Source: Marinobacter gudaonensis (GTDB lineage: Bacteria; Pseudomonadota; Gammaproteobacteria; Pseudomonadales; Oleiphilaceae). Taken from it: a DNA stretch of 64,000 nucleotides. The stretch lies in NCBI RefSeq assembly GCF_900115175.1, contig NZ_FOYV01000001.1, positions 62,001 to 126,000 on the forward strand, read 5' to 3'. Positions 21,369 to 30,633 of this stretch are shown here, one piece after another (the first letter of the stretch is position 1; each line of letters begins with the position of its first letter). The notes under the pieces are model-generated. The model was given only the letters and a program-made list of their open reading frames with translations. It did no database searches and was not told the origin of the DNA. Both the position numbers and the translations under genes were made by a program.

Positions 21369-22280
21369 TTAACCGCCTCCGAACAACTGACAGGCAGCTT
21401 CAACGACAATGCCGTGGCGCTTGGCAAGCCTTGCCCTGTCGTCGTCGTAACCACCGCCGATAACCGTAGCCACTGGAATTGCTCGGTGTTTGAGTTCACC
21501 GAGCACCAGCCTGTCTCGCTGGAGAATGCCTGCCTCTGAAATGTTCAGGCGACCCAGGGGGTCGCCCCCGAAAACATCCACACCCGCGTCGTAGAGCACA
21601 ATGTCCGGTCGGGATAACGCCAACGCTTGCTGCAAGGTGTCGGATACCACCTCCAGGTAGGCATCATCTTCCAGGCCGTCCGGCAAACTGATATCCAGGT
21701 CACTCTCACTTTTCACGAACGGGTAGTTACGCTCGCAGTGAATGGAGCAGGTAAACGCCCTCGGTTCGTTAGCCAGAAGAGCCGCGGTACCATCGCCTTG
21801 ATGTACATCAACGTCGAAGATCAGCAGTCGCTCGATGCCGTCCTGCTGCAACAGCACGTTGGCAGCGACGGCCAGGTCGTTGAGGATGCAGAAGCCCGCA
21901 GCATGATCATAATGCGCGTGATGGGTGCCACCGGCCAGGTGGCAGGCAATGCCATGTTGCAGCGCCAGCTGCGCTGTCAGCACGGTACCGGACGGTGCCA
22001 GAAAGGTCCGCCGCACCAGGCCTGTGCTCCATGGCAGGTTCATTTGACGCTGCTCCCTTGCCGAGAGCGCGCCACCCGCAAACCGGGTGAGGTAGTCCGG
22101 GCAGTGGGTCTGCGTCAGCCAGGCTTGCCGGCAGGGGGCTGGCCGAAAACCGTTGGTTCGGGTCAACAGGCCTCTGGAGCGCGCGTAGTCAGCAAGCAGC
22201 CGGAACTTTTCCATGGGAAAGCGGTGCCTCTCCGGGAACGGGAAGCTGTAATCCGGGTGATGAACTATCGGAATGTTCAT
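21369..22280 (-). CDS. Histone-deacetylase-fold amidohydrolase, second type
   Basis: 303 residues of the same superfamily as the gene at 20214 but of a different, shorter branch. It starts MNIPIVHHPDYSFPFPERHR and contains GGTHHAHYDHAAGFC, FDVDVHQGDGTA (zinc Asp and His), YDAGVDVFGGDPLG (second zinc Asp) and GGGYDDDR. The upstream in-frame start at 22469 lies inside the divergent ABC gene and is rejected. The natural substrate is unknown. It shares an 82-base promoter region with the divergent ABC transporter. Confidence 0.88.
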   Translation of the reverse strand: MNIPIVHHPDYSFPFPERHRFPMEKFRLLADYARSRGLLTRTNGFRPAPCRQAWLTQTHCPDYLTRFAGGALSAREQRQMNLPWSTGLVRRTFLAPSGTVLTAQLALQHGIACHLAGGTHHAHYDHAAGFCILNDLAVAANVLLQQDGIERLLIFDVDVHQGDGTAALLANEPRAFTCSIHCERNYPFVKSESDLDISLPDGLEDDAYLEVVSDTLQQALALSRPDIVLYDAGVDVFGGDPLGRLNISEAGILQRDRLVLGELKHRAIPVATVIGGGYDDDRARLAKRHGIVVEAACQLFGGG

Positions 22281-22362
22281 AGGCTCAATTTGCACCACTT
22301 GCGGAAAAGGCTCGTAGTTTAGTTCAGGCCTTACCGGAAACACACAGACAGAAGGAACGACC

Positions 22363-23034
22363 GTGTCCACCCGCGTACAAATGAACGACATTTTTCTGGA
22401 GTACCCGACCGAATCCGGCAAGGTCGCGGTGCTCAACAAGGCTTCGCTCACCGTACCGCCAGGGGACACGCTGGCGATTACCGGTCCCTCCGGCAGTGGT
22501 AAAACCTCGCTCCTGCTGTTGCTTTCGGGGCTGCAACGCCCAACCAGCGGTGAAATCGTGGTCGGCGATCAGCGCCTGGGTGACATGGACGCCAACGCAT
22601 TGGCGGACTGGCGTAGCGAACATCTGGGCATTATCTTCCAGTCTTTCCATCTGCTGCCGGGCCTGACGGCCCTCGGCAATGTGAGCCTGCCGCTTGAGAT
22701 AGCCGGCGCGGAGCGCCCACGCGAACAGGCGCTCGCCATGCTCGAAGCCGTGGGGCTGAGCCATCGGCTGCAGCATTACCCGAGCCAGCTGTCGGGCGGG
22801 GAGCAACAGCGTGTCGCCATCGCCAGAGCACTGGTACACAAGCCGAGCCTGCTGCTTGGTGACGAACCCACCGGGAATCTGGACCGGGAGACCGGCGAGA
22901 AAGTACTGTCACTGCTGTTTGATCTGCACAAGGACAGCCAATCCACGTTGGTGCTGGTGACCCACGATGAACGGGTAGCCGAGCGTTGCCAGCACCGGGT
23001 GCGCATGGACGGTGGGTGTCTACATGAAGCCTAG
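22363..23034 (+). CDS. ABC transporter ATP-binding protein, LolD/YbbA type
   Basis: A 223-residue ATPase subunit with Walker A GPSGSGKTS, Q-loop (IFQSFHLLPGLTALGNV), signature LSGGEQQRVAIARAL, Walker B LLLGDEPTGNLD and switch His in LVTHDE. The sequence and its pairing with a very large FtsX-like permease fit the E. coli YbbA-YbbP pair, a mechanotransmission-type ABC system of the MacB class thought to act in the cell envelope. Translation starts at a GTG (22363) with AAGGA upstream. It overlaps the permease gene by 11 bases. Confidence 0.88.
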   Translation: MSTRVQMNDIFLEYPTESGKVAVLNKASLTVPPGDTLAITGPSGSGKTSLLLLLSGLQRPTSGEIVVGDQRLGDMDANALADWRSEHLGIIFQSFHLLPGLTALGNVSLPLEIAGAERPREQALAMLEAVGLSHRLQHYPSQLSGGEQQRVAIARALVHKPSLLLGDEPTGNLDRETGEKVLSLLFDLHKDSQSTLVLVTHDERVAERCQHRVRMDGGCLHEA

Positions 23035-25591
23035 AACCTCCCGCAAACCGGCCTGGATGCTCCGATTTGCCATCGCTGATCTGCGCTCGCGTATCTCGGC
23101 GCTCAGGGTGTTTCTGGCCTGCCTGATTCTTGGCGTTACCCTGGTGGCGGCCACCGCCAGCCTCTACCGCGTGATTGAGCAGAGCCTGCTGGCGGATACA
23201 CGGGCCCTGCTCGGCGGCGACGTGGAACTGGAAGCCAGCGAAGCGCTCCCTCCGGAGGTGGAGGACTGGATTGAGGCCACGGGCCGTCTCTCTCTGGTAC
23301 GGGAATTCGACACAATTGTCTCCGGCAGCGACGGCAACGGCTTTTTCCGTGCGGAAATTCTGGTGCCAGACGATGCCTATCCGCTTTACGGTGAGCTGGC
23401 GCTGAGCCCGAACCAGTCGCGGCAACAGCTGACCGCGAAAAGCAACGGGCAGTGGGGCGCCTTGATCGACCCACTGCTGGCCGAGCGCCTGGGGCAGGGC
23501 GTTGGCGACGACATCCAGATTGGCGCTGCGAGCTTTCGCATCACGGGGCTGATTCAGGCACAACCCGACCGAAGCCTGAACGCCAACTGGCGGGGCCTGC
23601 CCGTCATCATTGCCAGCGAAGCGGTAGGCGCCACCGGCCTGATTCGTCCTGGCAGCCGGGTGGATTACGAGTACCGGGTACAGACCAACCGCAACCTCGA
23701 GGACTGGCTACAGGCCTTTGAGCAGGCCTTTCCTGATGCCCGCTGGGAGATAACCACTTTTGCCGAGCGTAGCGAGCGGATTTCGGAACGACTGGACCAG
23801 ATTGCCACTGCGCTCATACTGATTGCCTTCACCACTCTCTTCATCGGCGGGCTGGGCGTGGCCAACAGCATTCATGCCTATCTCGACGAAAAACTGGGCA
23901 CCATCGCCACTCTGCAGACTCTGGGCCTGCGCCGGAAGCCGTTGGTGTGTATTTACCTGTTGCAGATTGGCATTCTGGGCACGCTGGCCGGTCTGATTGG
24001 CGGCGGAATCGGGCTGGGGCTGTCGTCCGCGGCGCTCCACCTGGCTGGCGATGCGTTCACCGCAGGCGGTTCGGCGGGTGCGACAAACGTACTCTCGCTC
24101 TGGGTTATACCCTTGCTGTTAAGCTGGCTGTTCGCCGTGCTGACGGCCTACGTGTTTGCACTGCCGGCCCTGGCGCGAGCGCTGGCGGCGCCGCCGGCAG
24201 GTCTGTTCCGGGGCCAGGTGGAGGCGGCACCCAACGAGCCCCGTAGCTGGCGACGGGCGAGTTACGGCCTGCTGGCGCTTTACATCGCGGCCACACTGGT
24301 GTGGTTGCCTTCACCGCATCTGGGGTTTCTGTTTCTGTTGGCAGTGATGGTTCTCTGGGCTCTGCTGGAGGGCCTGATCAAGGCATTGCGAAAAGGGGCG
24401 AAGGCCCTCGAAACGGCAGGCTTTGCTGACCGGAAGTTTACCCGCAGGCTTGCCCTGGCGAACCTGCACCGGCCCGACTCGCCCCTGCGGGCCACGCTGC
24501 TGTCACTGGGCACAGCCCTGACTCTTGTTGTGGCCTGCACCCTGATGGTGACCACGCTGTTGCGCGCGCTGGAGACCACCATACCCGAGCAGGCGCCTGC
24601 ACTGATTCTGTACGAGGTGTTCCCGGATCAGCGGCAACCGCTGCGGGCAGGCCTTACGCAACTGGATAGTACCAGCCAGACCGAGCTGTTACCGCTGGTG
24701 CGGTCGCGACTGTCGACCATCAACCAGCAACCCATTGCCCGGGTACTGGCCGATGACGCCGATGCCCGGCGCGAGGCCATGGGGGATGAATACAAGCTCA
24801 GTTACCTGTCGGGAAATCCGGAGGGCCTTGAGCTGGTGGAGGGCAGCTGGTGGACCGAACCCGCGCCACGCGGACAGCCGGCGTTCATGGCCATGGAAGA
24901 CCGGGAGGCTTACCAGCTTGGCCTCGGGATTGGCGACCAAGTGACGTTTTCCGCCCAGGACAAGACCATTACCGCGGAAATTCGCGCCATTTACCGGCAA
25001 AAGGGGCTGCAGACGCGCTTCTGGTTTGAGGGCGTTCTGCAGAACGGCGCCCTGGACGGACTCATCAGCCTGTACGTGGGCGCGGTTTATCAGAGTGACG
25101 AGGCGGCGAAGCAATCCCAGCGCTGGCTTGCGCAAAACCTGCCGAATGTCATCACGCTCCGCACAGCCGACTGGTTGGCGACAGCCGGAAATCTCCTGAA
25201 CAAGGCGGCAGCAGGACTGGCCGCAGTGGCGTCTGTGAGCCTGTTGGCCAGTCTGCTGGTACTTTCCAGTGTGGTGAGCGTGAGCCGGCGACGACAGCTA
25301 TACGAGGCCAACCTTCTGCACTGCCTGGGTGTCCGGCACGAGGCCATCCGGACCTCCCTGCTGCTGGAGACCTGTTTGCTGACCCTTCTGGCCACGGTGT
25401 TCGCCACTGGCCTGGGCGCCCTGATTGCATTGCCGCTGGCGGATCAGCTGCTGAAACTGCCCGCCGCCGATCTGTGGTGGCTGGGCATGCTTGTTGCGGG
25501 TGCGGTCAGTGCTCTGGCCCTGCTGGGTGGGCTGTTGCCAACCCTCAAGGCCATGCGCCTCAATCCCGCCGTTTTACTTCGGGAAGGTTAG
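23024..25591 (+). CDS. FtsX-family ABC transporter permease, YbbP-like
   Basis: An inner-membrane protein of 855 residues. After a TM helix near residue 30-50 (FLACLILGVTLVAATASLYR) comes a periplasmic domain (about 60-250), then two sets of membrane helices (260-460 and 720-855) with FtsX domains, the layout of YbbP/MacB-class permeases. The ATG at 23024 is used; a GTG at 23012 could also start it. Either way it overlaps the ATPase gene, so the two are translationally coupled. The partner substrate is unknown; the family handles lipoproteins, cell-wall or membrane stress rather than small solutes. Confidence 0.87.
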   Translation: MKPRTSRKPAWMLRFAIADLRSRISALRVFLACLILGVTLVAATASLYRVIEQSLLADTRALLGGDVELEASEALPPEVEDWIEATGRLSLVREFDTIVSGSDGNGFFRAEILVPDDAYPLYGELALSPNQSRQQLTAKSNGQWGALIDPLLAERLGQGVGDDIQIGAASFRITGLIQAQPDRSLNANWRGLPVIIASEAVGATGLIRPGSRVDYEYRVQTNRNLEDWLQAFEQAFPDARWEITTFAERSERISERLDQIATALILIAFTTLFIGGLGVANSIHAYLDEKLGTIATLQTLGLRRKPLVCIYLLQIGILGTLAGLIGGGIGLGLSSAALHLAGDAFTAGGSAGATNVLSLWVIPLLLSWLFAVLTAYVFALPALARALAAPPAGLFRGQVEAAPNEPRSWRRASYGLLALYIAATLVWLPSPHLGFLFLLAVMVLWALLEGLIKALRKGAKALETAGFADRKFTRRLALANLHRPDSPLRATLLSLGTALTLVVACTLMVTTLLRALETTIPEQAPALILYEVFPDQRQPLRAGLTQLDSTSQTELLPLVRSRLSTINQQPIARVLADDADARREAMGDEYKLSYLSGNPEGLELVEGSWWTEPAPRGQPAFMAMEDREAYQLGLGIGDQVTFSAQDKTITAEIRAIYRQKGLQTRFWFEGVLQNGALDGLISLYVGAVYQSDEAAKQSQRWLAQNLPNVITLRTADWLATAGNLLNKAAAGLAAVASVSLLASLLVLSSVVSVSRRRQLYEANLLHCLGVRHEAIRTSLLLETCLLTLLATVFATGLGALIALPLADQLLKLPAADLWWLGMLVAGAVSALALLGGLLPTLKAMRLNPAVLLREG

Positions 25592-25890
25592 TTTTAGGGC
25601 CAGGATTGCGGCCTGCCACGCAGGTATTGGAAAACGCAGGGAAATCGGGAATTTATATGATTAATGCAATATTTTTTTGACCTTACTGACTGGAATTCGC
25701 CGTTTTGGTTCGTGAAATCGTTTTGTAATGGCAAAATTTAGGAAAATTCACTACGCATTTGCCTATTTCAAGACATTTTACTAAAACTTCTGGGGTAGCA
25801 TTTATACGTATGCTTTTTGCACATAGCGCGTGATGTGTAGGCATATCGGTCAGAATCCTTTCGCCCACAAAAGAAAAAGAGAGAAACACT
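25592..25890. other. 299-base AT-rich gap upstream of the amino-acid ABC operon
   Basis: The stretch from about 25650 to 25850 is clearly more AT-rich than its surroundings and very likely holds the promoter of the importer operon. GAGAGAA before 25891 is the ribosome binding site. No gene, strong hairpin or recognisable operator was seen. Confidence 0.5.
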
Positions 25891-26709
25891 ATGATTCGCA
25901 AACTTGCACCGCTGGTATTCGCTTGTGCTGCAGCCGCTCCAATCAACGCAACAGCCGACCAGCTGGATACCGTGATTCAGCGTGGCACGCTGAACTGTGG
26001 CGTGGTTCTTGATTTCCCACCCATGGGCTATTTTGACGAGAACAACAACCCCGCAGGGTTCGATGTGGATTACTGCAACGACCTGGGCGAGGCGCTTGGG
26101 GTGGACGTGAACGTACTTAACCTCACCTGGGGTGAGCGGATTCCCTCTCTGGTTTCCGGCAAGACTGACGTCGTAATCGGCTCCACCTCAGACACTCTCG
26201 AACGCGCCAAGACCGTTGGTTTCACCTATCCGTACTTCGTGTTCAAATTCCAGGTGATTGCTCACGAAGACAAGAACATCCAGTCTTTCGACGACCTGAA
26301 GAACCTGAAGGTAGGCGCCGCGCTCGGCACCACTTACGAAACCGAGTACCTGGCCTACGCAGAGCAGCAGGGCTGGGGTAAAGACAACTACACCTCCTTC
26401 AAGTCCGAGAATGATGCCTATCTCGGCCTGTACCAGGGCAAGGTAGATGCCATCATCTCCACCAACACCAACATTGCCACCAAACTGCGCAGTGAAGAAT
26501 TCGATGACTTCGTGGCCGGCCCCTACGTGCCCAACTACGACGACGTTGTTGGCATCATCGCCAAGCGTGATGAGGTGGCCTGGATCAACTACCTGAACCT
26601 GTTCCTGGTGCGCCAGATTCGTGATGGCAACATGAACGAAGCCTACAACAAGCACTTTGGCACAGACGTACCTGCCGATCTGATCAAGACCCTGAGAGAC
26701 AACAAGTAA
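25891..26709 (+). CDS. Amino-acid ABC transporter, periplasmic binding protein
   Basis: A 272-residue solute-binding protein of family 3. The signal peptide is MIRKLAPLVFACAAAAPINA with cleavage near ATA-DQL. The lobe motifs are clear: LNCGVVLDFPPMGYFDENNN, PAGFDVDYCNDLGEALG, IPSLVSGKTDVVIGSTSDT (ligand-contact loop), and LKVGAALGTTYE. Ligand class is a polar or charged amino acid by family, not further resolved. It is the first gene of a four-gene importer operon, followed by a hairpin that often lets the binding protein be made in excess. Confidence 0.92.
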   Translation: MIRKLAPLVFACAAAAPINATADQLDTVIQRGTLNCGVVLDFPPMGYFDENNNPAGFDVDYCNDLGEALGVDVNVLNLTWGERIPSLVSGKTDVVIGSTSDTLERAKTVGFTYPYFVFKFQVIAHEDKNIQSFDDLKNLKVGAALGTTYETEYLAYAEQQGWGKDNYTSFKSENDAYLGLYQGKVDAIISTNTNIATKLRSEEFDDFVAGPYVPNYDDVVGIIAKRDEVAWINYLNLFLVRQIRDGNMNEAYNKHFGTDVPADLIKTLRDNK

Positions 26710-26722
26710 GCAATGGGCGAAA

Positions 26723-26749
26723 GGGCGGCCGCCGATCGGGCGGTCGCCC
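26723..26749 (+). terminator. Intercistronic hairpin after the binding-protein gene
   Basis: GGGCGGCCGCC (26723-26733) pairs with GGCGGTCGCCC (26739-26749) around a five-base loop, with one G-U pair. No T-run follows, so it is probably a partial attenuator or mRNA stabiliser rather than a full terminator. Confidence 0.6.
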
Positions 26750-26822
26750 CGAGATATTGATGCCAGTGCCGCCCTGGCGGCCTGGTGATCAACTTTCCTT
26801 CCATTCATAAAATGGCAAAGGT

Positions 26823-27488
26823 ATGGACTACGAATTTCACTGGAACGTTGTGTTCCAGAACATGCCCCAGTTGCTGAACGGCGCCTTCGTTACCCTGCAC
26901 GTTTCCGTTCTGGCCATGCTTCTGGGCATTGTCATCGCCATCCTCCTGGCGATTGCCAAAATGAATAACACCAAGTTCTTCAGCCAGGTCGCGACGGTGT
27001 GGGTTGAAATTGCCCGGAACACGCCGGCACTGTTTCAGATCTACATGGCCTATTTTGGTCTGGGGGCCTTTGGTATCCACCTGAGCCCCTATGCGGCGGT
27101 GCTCAGTGCGCTGGTCTTCATCAATGCTGGTTATCTCACGGAAACCTTCCGTGGCGGGTTCCAGTCGATTCCAAGCACCCAGTACAGCGCGTCCAAGTCG
27201 CTGGGCATGACCAGCTTTCAGGCCTACTGGCACATTATCCTTCCGCAGATGCTGCGGCGTATCTATCACCCCATGACCAACCAGTTCGTGTGGTCGATCC
27301 TGATGAGCTCGCTGGGCATCCTGGTGGGTATGAGCGAACTGTCTGGCACCACCCAGCGGTTGCAGTCATTGAGCTTCCGTACCCTTGAATTCTTCATTGT
27401 GGCGGCAGTTATGTACTTCATCATTACCAAGCTGGTGCTGTTCGGTTCATCGCTTCTGGCGCGCAGACTCTTCAAGGGGGAAATCTGA
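26823..27488 (+). CDS. Amino-acid ABC transporter permease 1
   Basis: A 221-residue inner-membrane permease of the HisM/GlnP family with about five TM helices. The cytoplasmic coupling loop (EAA-like) is seen as YLTETFRGGFQSIPSTQ followed by ASKSLGMTSFQAYWHIILPQ. It makes the transmembrane pore with the next gene. Its stop overlaps the next ATG by one base (TGATG), so they are translationally coupled. Confidence 0.92.
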   Translation: MDYEFHWNVVFQNMPQLLNGAFVTLHVSVLAMLLGIVIAILLAIAKMNNTKFFSQVATVWVEIARNTPALFQIYMAYFGLGAFGIHLSPYAAVLSALVFINAGYLTETFRGGFQSIPSTQYSASKSLGMTSFQAYWHIILPQMLRRIYHPMTNQFVWSILMSSLGILVGMSELSGTTQRLQSLSFRTLEFFIVAAVMYFIITKLVLFGSSLLARRLFKGEI

Positions 27489-28141
27489 TGGGATCTTTAT
27501 TCACACCCCTGTCCTGGAGCGATAGCGGCCTGATCCTGACCGGTGTCTGGAACACGATCATCATCTCGGTGCTGGCCATCGTTGTGGGTACCGTGCTCGG
27601 CCTGATCGTGGGTTTTGCCCGGGCTGAGAGTAACCGCTGGGTCAACATGCTTTTTGGCGGCGTACTGGACGTGCTCCGGAGTGTGCCGCTGATCATCCAG
27701 CTCATTCTGTTTTCCACCTTCATGGGTGCCGCCGGCAGCCCACTGGCGCCGTTCGTGGCGGGGTCCATCGTGCTGTCGCTGTACACCATGGCCTTCATGA
27801 GCGAGGTATTCCGCGGCGGCTTCGAGAGCGTGAGCCCGTCCATGCAGATAGCGGCCCGCTCCCTGGGCATGACCAAATGGCAGACCATCTATCACATCCG
27901 GCTGCCCATCGGCCTGCGCGCGGTGTTCCCGTCCTGGCTGGGCGTCTCCCTGAGCGTGATCAAGGATTCGGCCCTGGTGTCAGTGATCGGCTACATGGAA
28001 CTGCTGCGCACCTCGGAGCAACTGATTTCAAGAACCCAGCAGCCGCTCGAAATACTCATCGGCGTTGGTATCTTCTACTTCATTATTTCGTACCCGCTGT
28101 CCCACTACGGCCGGTATGTCGAGAGGAAAATGGCAATATGA
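27488..28141 (+). CDS. Amino-acid ABC transporter permease 2
   Basis: A 217-residue permease of the same family as its upstream neighbour, with the coupling loop FMSEVFRGGFESVSPSMQ and ARSLGMTKWQTIYHIRLP. It probably forms a heterodimer with permease 1. Its stop codon overlaps the ATG of the ATPase gene (ATGA at 28138-28141). It has no signal for substrate type beyond the operon. Confidence 0.92.
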   Translation: MGSLFTPLSWSDSGLILTGVWNTIIISVLAIVVGTVLGLIVGFARAESNRWVNMLFGGVLDVLRSVPLIIQLILFSTFMGAAGSPLAPFVAGSIVLSLYTMAFMSEVFRGGFESVSPSMQIAARSLGMTKWQTIYHIRLPIGLRAVFPSWLGVSLSVIKDSALVSVIGYMELLRTSEQLISRTQQPLEILIGVGIFYFIISYPLSHYGRYVERKMAI

Positions 28142-28860
28142 TCAGCGTCCAGAATGTCCACAAATCCTTTGGCGATCTTGAAGTCCTGAAAGGCGTCAGC
28201 CTGGATGTGCAGAAGGGCGAGGTGGTGAGCGTTATCGGGGGCTCGGGTAGCGGCAAATCCACCCTGCTGTACTGCATCAACGCCATTGAAACCATCAACA
28301 GCGGCAAGATCCTGGTTGACGACGTGGATGTCCACGCCAGGGACACCAACAAGGACAAGTTGCGCCAGAAGCTGGGTATGGTTTTCCAGCAGTGGAACTC
28401 TTTTCCACACATGACTGTGTTGGAAAATGCAGCGCTGGCGCCCCGGATCGTCAAGAAGATGAGCAAGGAAGAGGCGATGGAGATCGCCAAGAAGGAGCTT
28501 GAGCATGTTGGTCTTGGCGACAAGCTCGACGTGTACCCGACCAAGATGTCTGGTGGCCAGCAGCAGCGCCTGGCCATCGCCCGGGCCATGGCCATGAGGC
28601 CGGATTATATGCTTCTGGATGAGGTGACCTCGGCACTGGACCCGGAACTGGTGGGCGAGGTGCTCGACACCCTGCGCATGCTGGCCGAAGACGGCATGAC
28701 CATGATCTGTGTGACCCACGAAATGGGTTTCGCACGAGACGTTTCCGACCGGGTGGCATACTTCCACCAGGGCGTGATTGCCGAGATCGGCGAAGCCAGG
28801 CAGGTGATCACTGATCCCCAGAACCCGCTGACACAGAAGTTCCTTTCCAAGGTGCGTTAA
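28138..28860 (+). CDS. Amino-acid ABC transporter ATP-binding protein
   Basis: A 240-residue ATPase with Walker A GGSGSGKST, Q-loop MVFQQWNSFPHMTVLENA, signature MSGGQQQRLAIARAM, Walker B MLLDEVTSALDPE and switch His in CVTHEMGF. This is the GlnQ/HisP family that powers polar amino-acid uptake. The start at 28138 overlaps the upstream stop by four bases. A terminator follows and closes the operon. Confidence 0.94.
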   Translation: MISVQNVHKSFGDLEVLKGVSLDVQKGEVVSVIGGSGSGKSTLLYCINAIETINSGKILVDDVDVHARDTNKDKLRQKLGMVFQQWNSFPHMTVLENAALAPRIVKKMSKEEAMEIAKKELEHVGLGDKLDVYPTKMSGGQQQRLAIARAMAMRPDYMLLDEVTSALDPELVGEVLDTLRMLAEDGMTMICVTHEMGFARDVSDRVAYFHQGVIAEIGEARQVITDPQNPLTQKFLSKVR

Positions 28861-28894
28861 CCGGTTCAAAGAAAGTCGCCACGGCCGTGGCGCT

Positions 28895-28939
28895 GGTTGG
28901 AGGAGTCGTTGGACCCGCTTCTCCAACCATTTTTTTCTT
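28895..28939 (+). terminator. Terminator of the amino-acid ABC operon
   Basis: GGTTGGAGGAG (28895-28905) pairs with CTTCTCCAACC (28918-28928) with one mismatch, and ATTTTTTT follows. Confidence 0.85.
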
Positions 28940-28958
28940 TCCTTGTTTGCGTTTTTTC

Positions 28959-30104
28959 CTAGCCCATCGATTGGCGTATCACGCCCTCGACGGCATCCCG
29001 AGCCAGCACCACCGGATTGGCCCTCATGGACGATGAGCTGGCCGCTGCGTCCGCCGCCGCAACCACCTGTTCTTCGGTCACGCCAAGGGTTGCCAGGCCG
29101 GCCAGGCCGTTTTTGACAATCCAGCTCTGGAACACGGTCAAGGCCTGCTCCGGCGAGGTCTCGAAAGCCTCGGCAATCCACCCGACCACCCGATCAATCC
29201 TGGCCCGCTGCTCGTCGGTTTCGGCGTGGTCGCGATTTACGGCAATGCCTGCCGGAAGGAGGGCGCCGCAGATGGCACCGTGGGGTGCCCCACTGAGCCC
29301 GCCTAAAGGCCCGGCAATACCGTGCACCACGCCCAGCCCCGAGTTGGCCAGGGCCAGGCCGCCAAACAGGCTGACATGGGCTATGGCATCCCGGGCGTCT
29401 TCGGATTCGCCCGCCATAAGCTGTTTGAGGGCCCGCAAACCCATGGGAATGGCCTCAACACATAACATGTCGGTGAAGGGTGTGGCCCTGGAAGAAAGGT
29501 AGGGTTCAATGACCTGGGTGACCGCATCCAGGCCCGAGTGCAAGGTCACCGACTTTGGGCAGCCGTCGGTCATCGCCGGGTCTACCAGGGCAAGATCCGG
29601 CAGCAGCCGGGCATCCCGGAGGCTGACCTTACGCTGCGCCTCGGGGATATCCACCACCGCGTTGCGGGTAACCTCGGCACCGGTGCCGGAGGTTGTGGGC
29701 ACCAGGATCAGCGGCAGCCGGTCGGATTGCAACGGCAGGCCTTTGCCCACCACCTCCAGGTGGTCCATCAGCTCTGAAGGACTTGGCAGCATGGCTGCCA
29801 GCACCTTGGCCGAATCCATCACCGAACCGCCACCTATACCCAGAACCAGATCAACACCCAGGCTTTTGCCCGACGCGATGGCGGCAGACAGGGTATCCAG
29901 ATCCGGCTCCTTGCCAATGGACAGGGTCTGGACCACGTCAACGTCGGTCAGCGACTGAAATACCGGGCTCAGCCGTTCGGGACTGCGACCATGAACCACG
30001 AGCGCGCGACGCCCCAGTCGGCTGGCACGTTCGTTCAGTTCGGCCATCTTGCCGCGACCGAAAACAATTTCTGCTGGCGTCAGGACATTGAATGGGGGCG
30101 TCAT
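28959..30104 (-). CDS. Iron-containing alcohol dehydrogenase family protein
   Basis: A 381-residue NAD(P)-dependent dehydrogenase of the group III family. The cofactor loop is GIGGGSVMDSAKV and the nicotinamide-site segment is VPTTSGTGAEVT. Of the four usual metal ligands, Asp (LDAVTQVIEPY), and two His (GVVHGIAG and GAPHGAICG) are present, but the His four residues after the Asp is replaced by Gln. Related proteins with this change exist, so metal choice or activity may differ. CGAGGAATC precedes the ATG. The substrate, a primary alcohol or aldehyde, is not known. Confidence 0.87.
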   Translation of the reverse strand: MTPPFNVLTPAEIVFGRGKMAELNERASRLGRRALVVHGRSPERLSPVFQSLTDVDVVQTLSIGKEPDLDTLSAAIASGKSLGVDLVLGIGGGSVMDSAKVLAAMLPSPSELMDHLEVVGKGLPLQSDRLPLILVPTTSGTGAEVTRNAVVDIPEAQRKVSLRDARLLPDLALVDPAMTDGCPKSVTLHSGLDAVTQVIEPYLSSRATPFTDMLCVEAIPMGLRALKQLMAGESEDARDAIAHVSLFGGLALANSGLGVVHGIAGPLGGLSGAPHGAICGALLPAGIAVNRDHAETDEQRARIDRVVGWIAEAFETSPEQALTVFQSWIVKNGLAGLATLGVTEEQVVAAADAAASSSSMRANPVVLARDAVEGVIRQSMG

Positions 30105-30155
30105 CTTGATTCCTCGAGCTGAATTTACAAGAAGCCTGTGCTCGGGGCCCGACTC

Positions 30156-30614
30156 TCAGTTGCGGGCCTCCAGCACCTGATAGATACGATAGGCGGCTGC
30201 TTCTCCGCCCAGTCTGTCCGGCATTAATTCATCGGGTTCGGCCTGCCTGAAGGATTCCAGTTGGTCAGCAGGCAAGTGGCTTTCAGACCAGTATTCCAGA
30301 AGCTCCAATACCCGCTTTTCGTCGTTGCTCCGAAAACCGGGCCAGTAGACGTAGGGCACCAGGTCGGGGTTACGAATGAAGAAAAGGGCTGTCTGTTCGG
30401 GCTCGTTGGTAACGTCGCCCCGCAGCCCGAAGGTGAAGCGGTGCCCGGCGCTGCCCTGGAAGGTCACGATCAGGCTGTTGTCCTGTTCGATAAAGCGCGC
30501 ATCTTCCACCGCGATGGGTTCCACCAGTTCGGGCACCGAGGTGATGTAGTACTGAAAGCCAAGGAAAGCGAGCAGCACCGCAATCAGTGCTGCCAGAGCA
30601 AGGGATTTGAACAT
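30156..30614 (-). CDS. Membrane-anchored protein of unknown function
   Basis: 152 residues. A single N-terminal hydrophobic helix (ALAALIAVLLAFLGFQYYI) is followed by a soluble domain, so the bulk is probably periplasmic. I do not recognise a family. Start 30614 was chosen because the membrane helix then sits at the N-terminus; an ATG at 30659 lies within the upstream gene. It is 19 bases downstream of the SDR gene and probably cotranscribed with it. Confidence 0.6.
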   Translation of the reverse strand: MFKSLALAALIAVLLAFLGFQYYITSVPELVEPIAVEDARFIEQDNSLIVTFQGSAGHRFTFGLRGDVTNEPEQTALFFIRNPDLVPYVYWPGFRSNDEKRVLELLEYWSESHLPADQLESFRQAEPDELMPDRLGGEAAAYRIYQVLEARN

Positions 30615-30633
30615 TGAGCAGAATCCGAACCGG

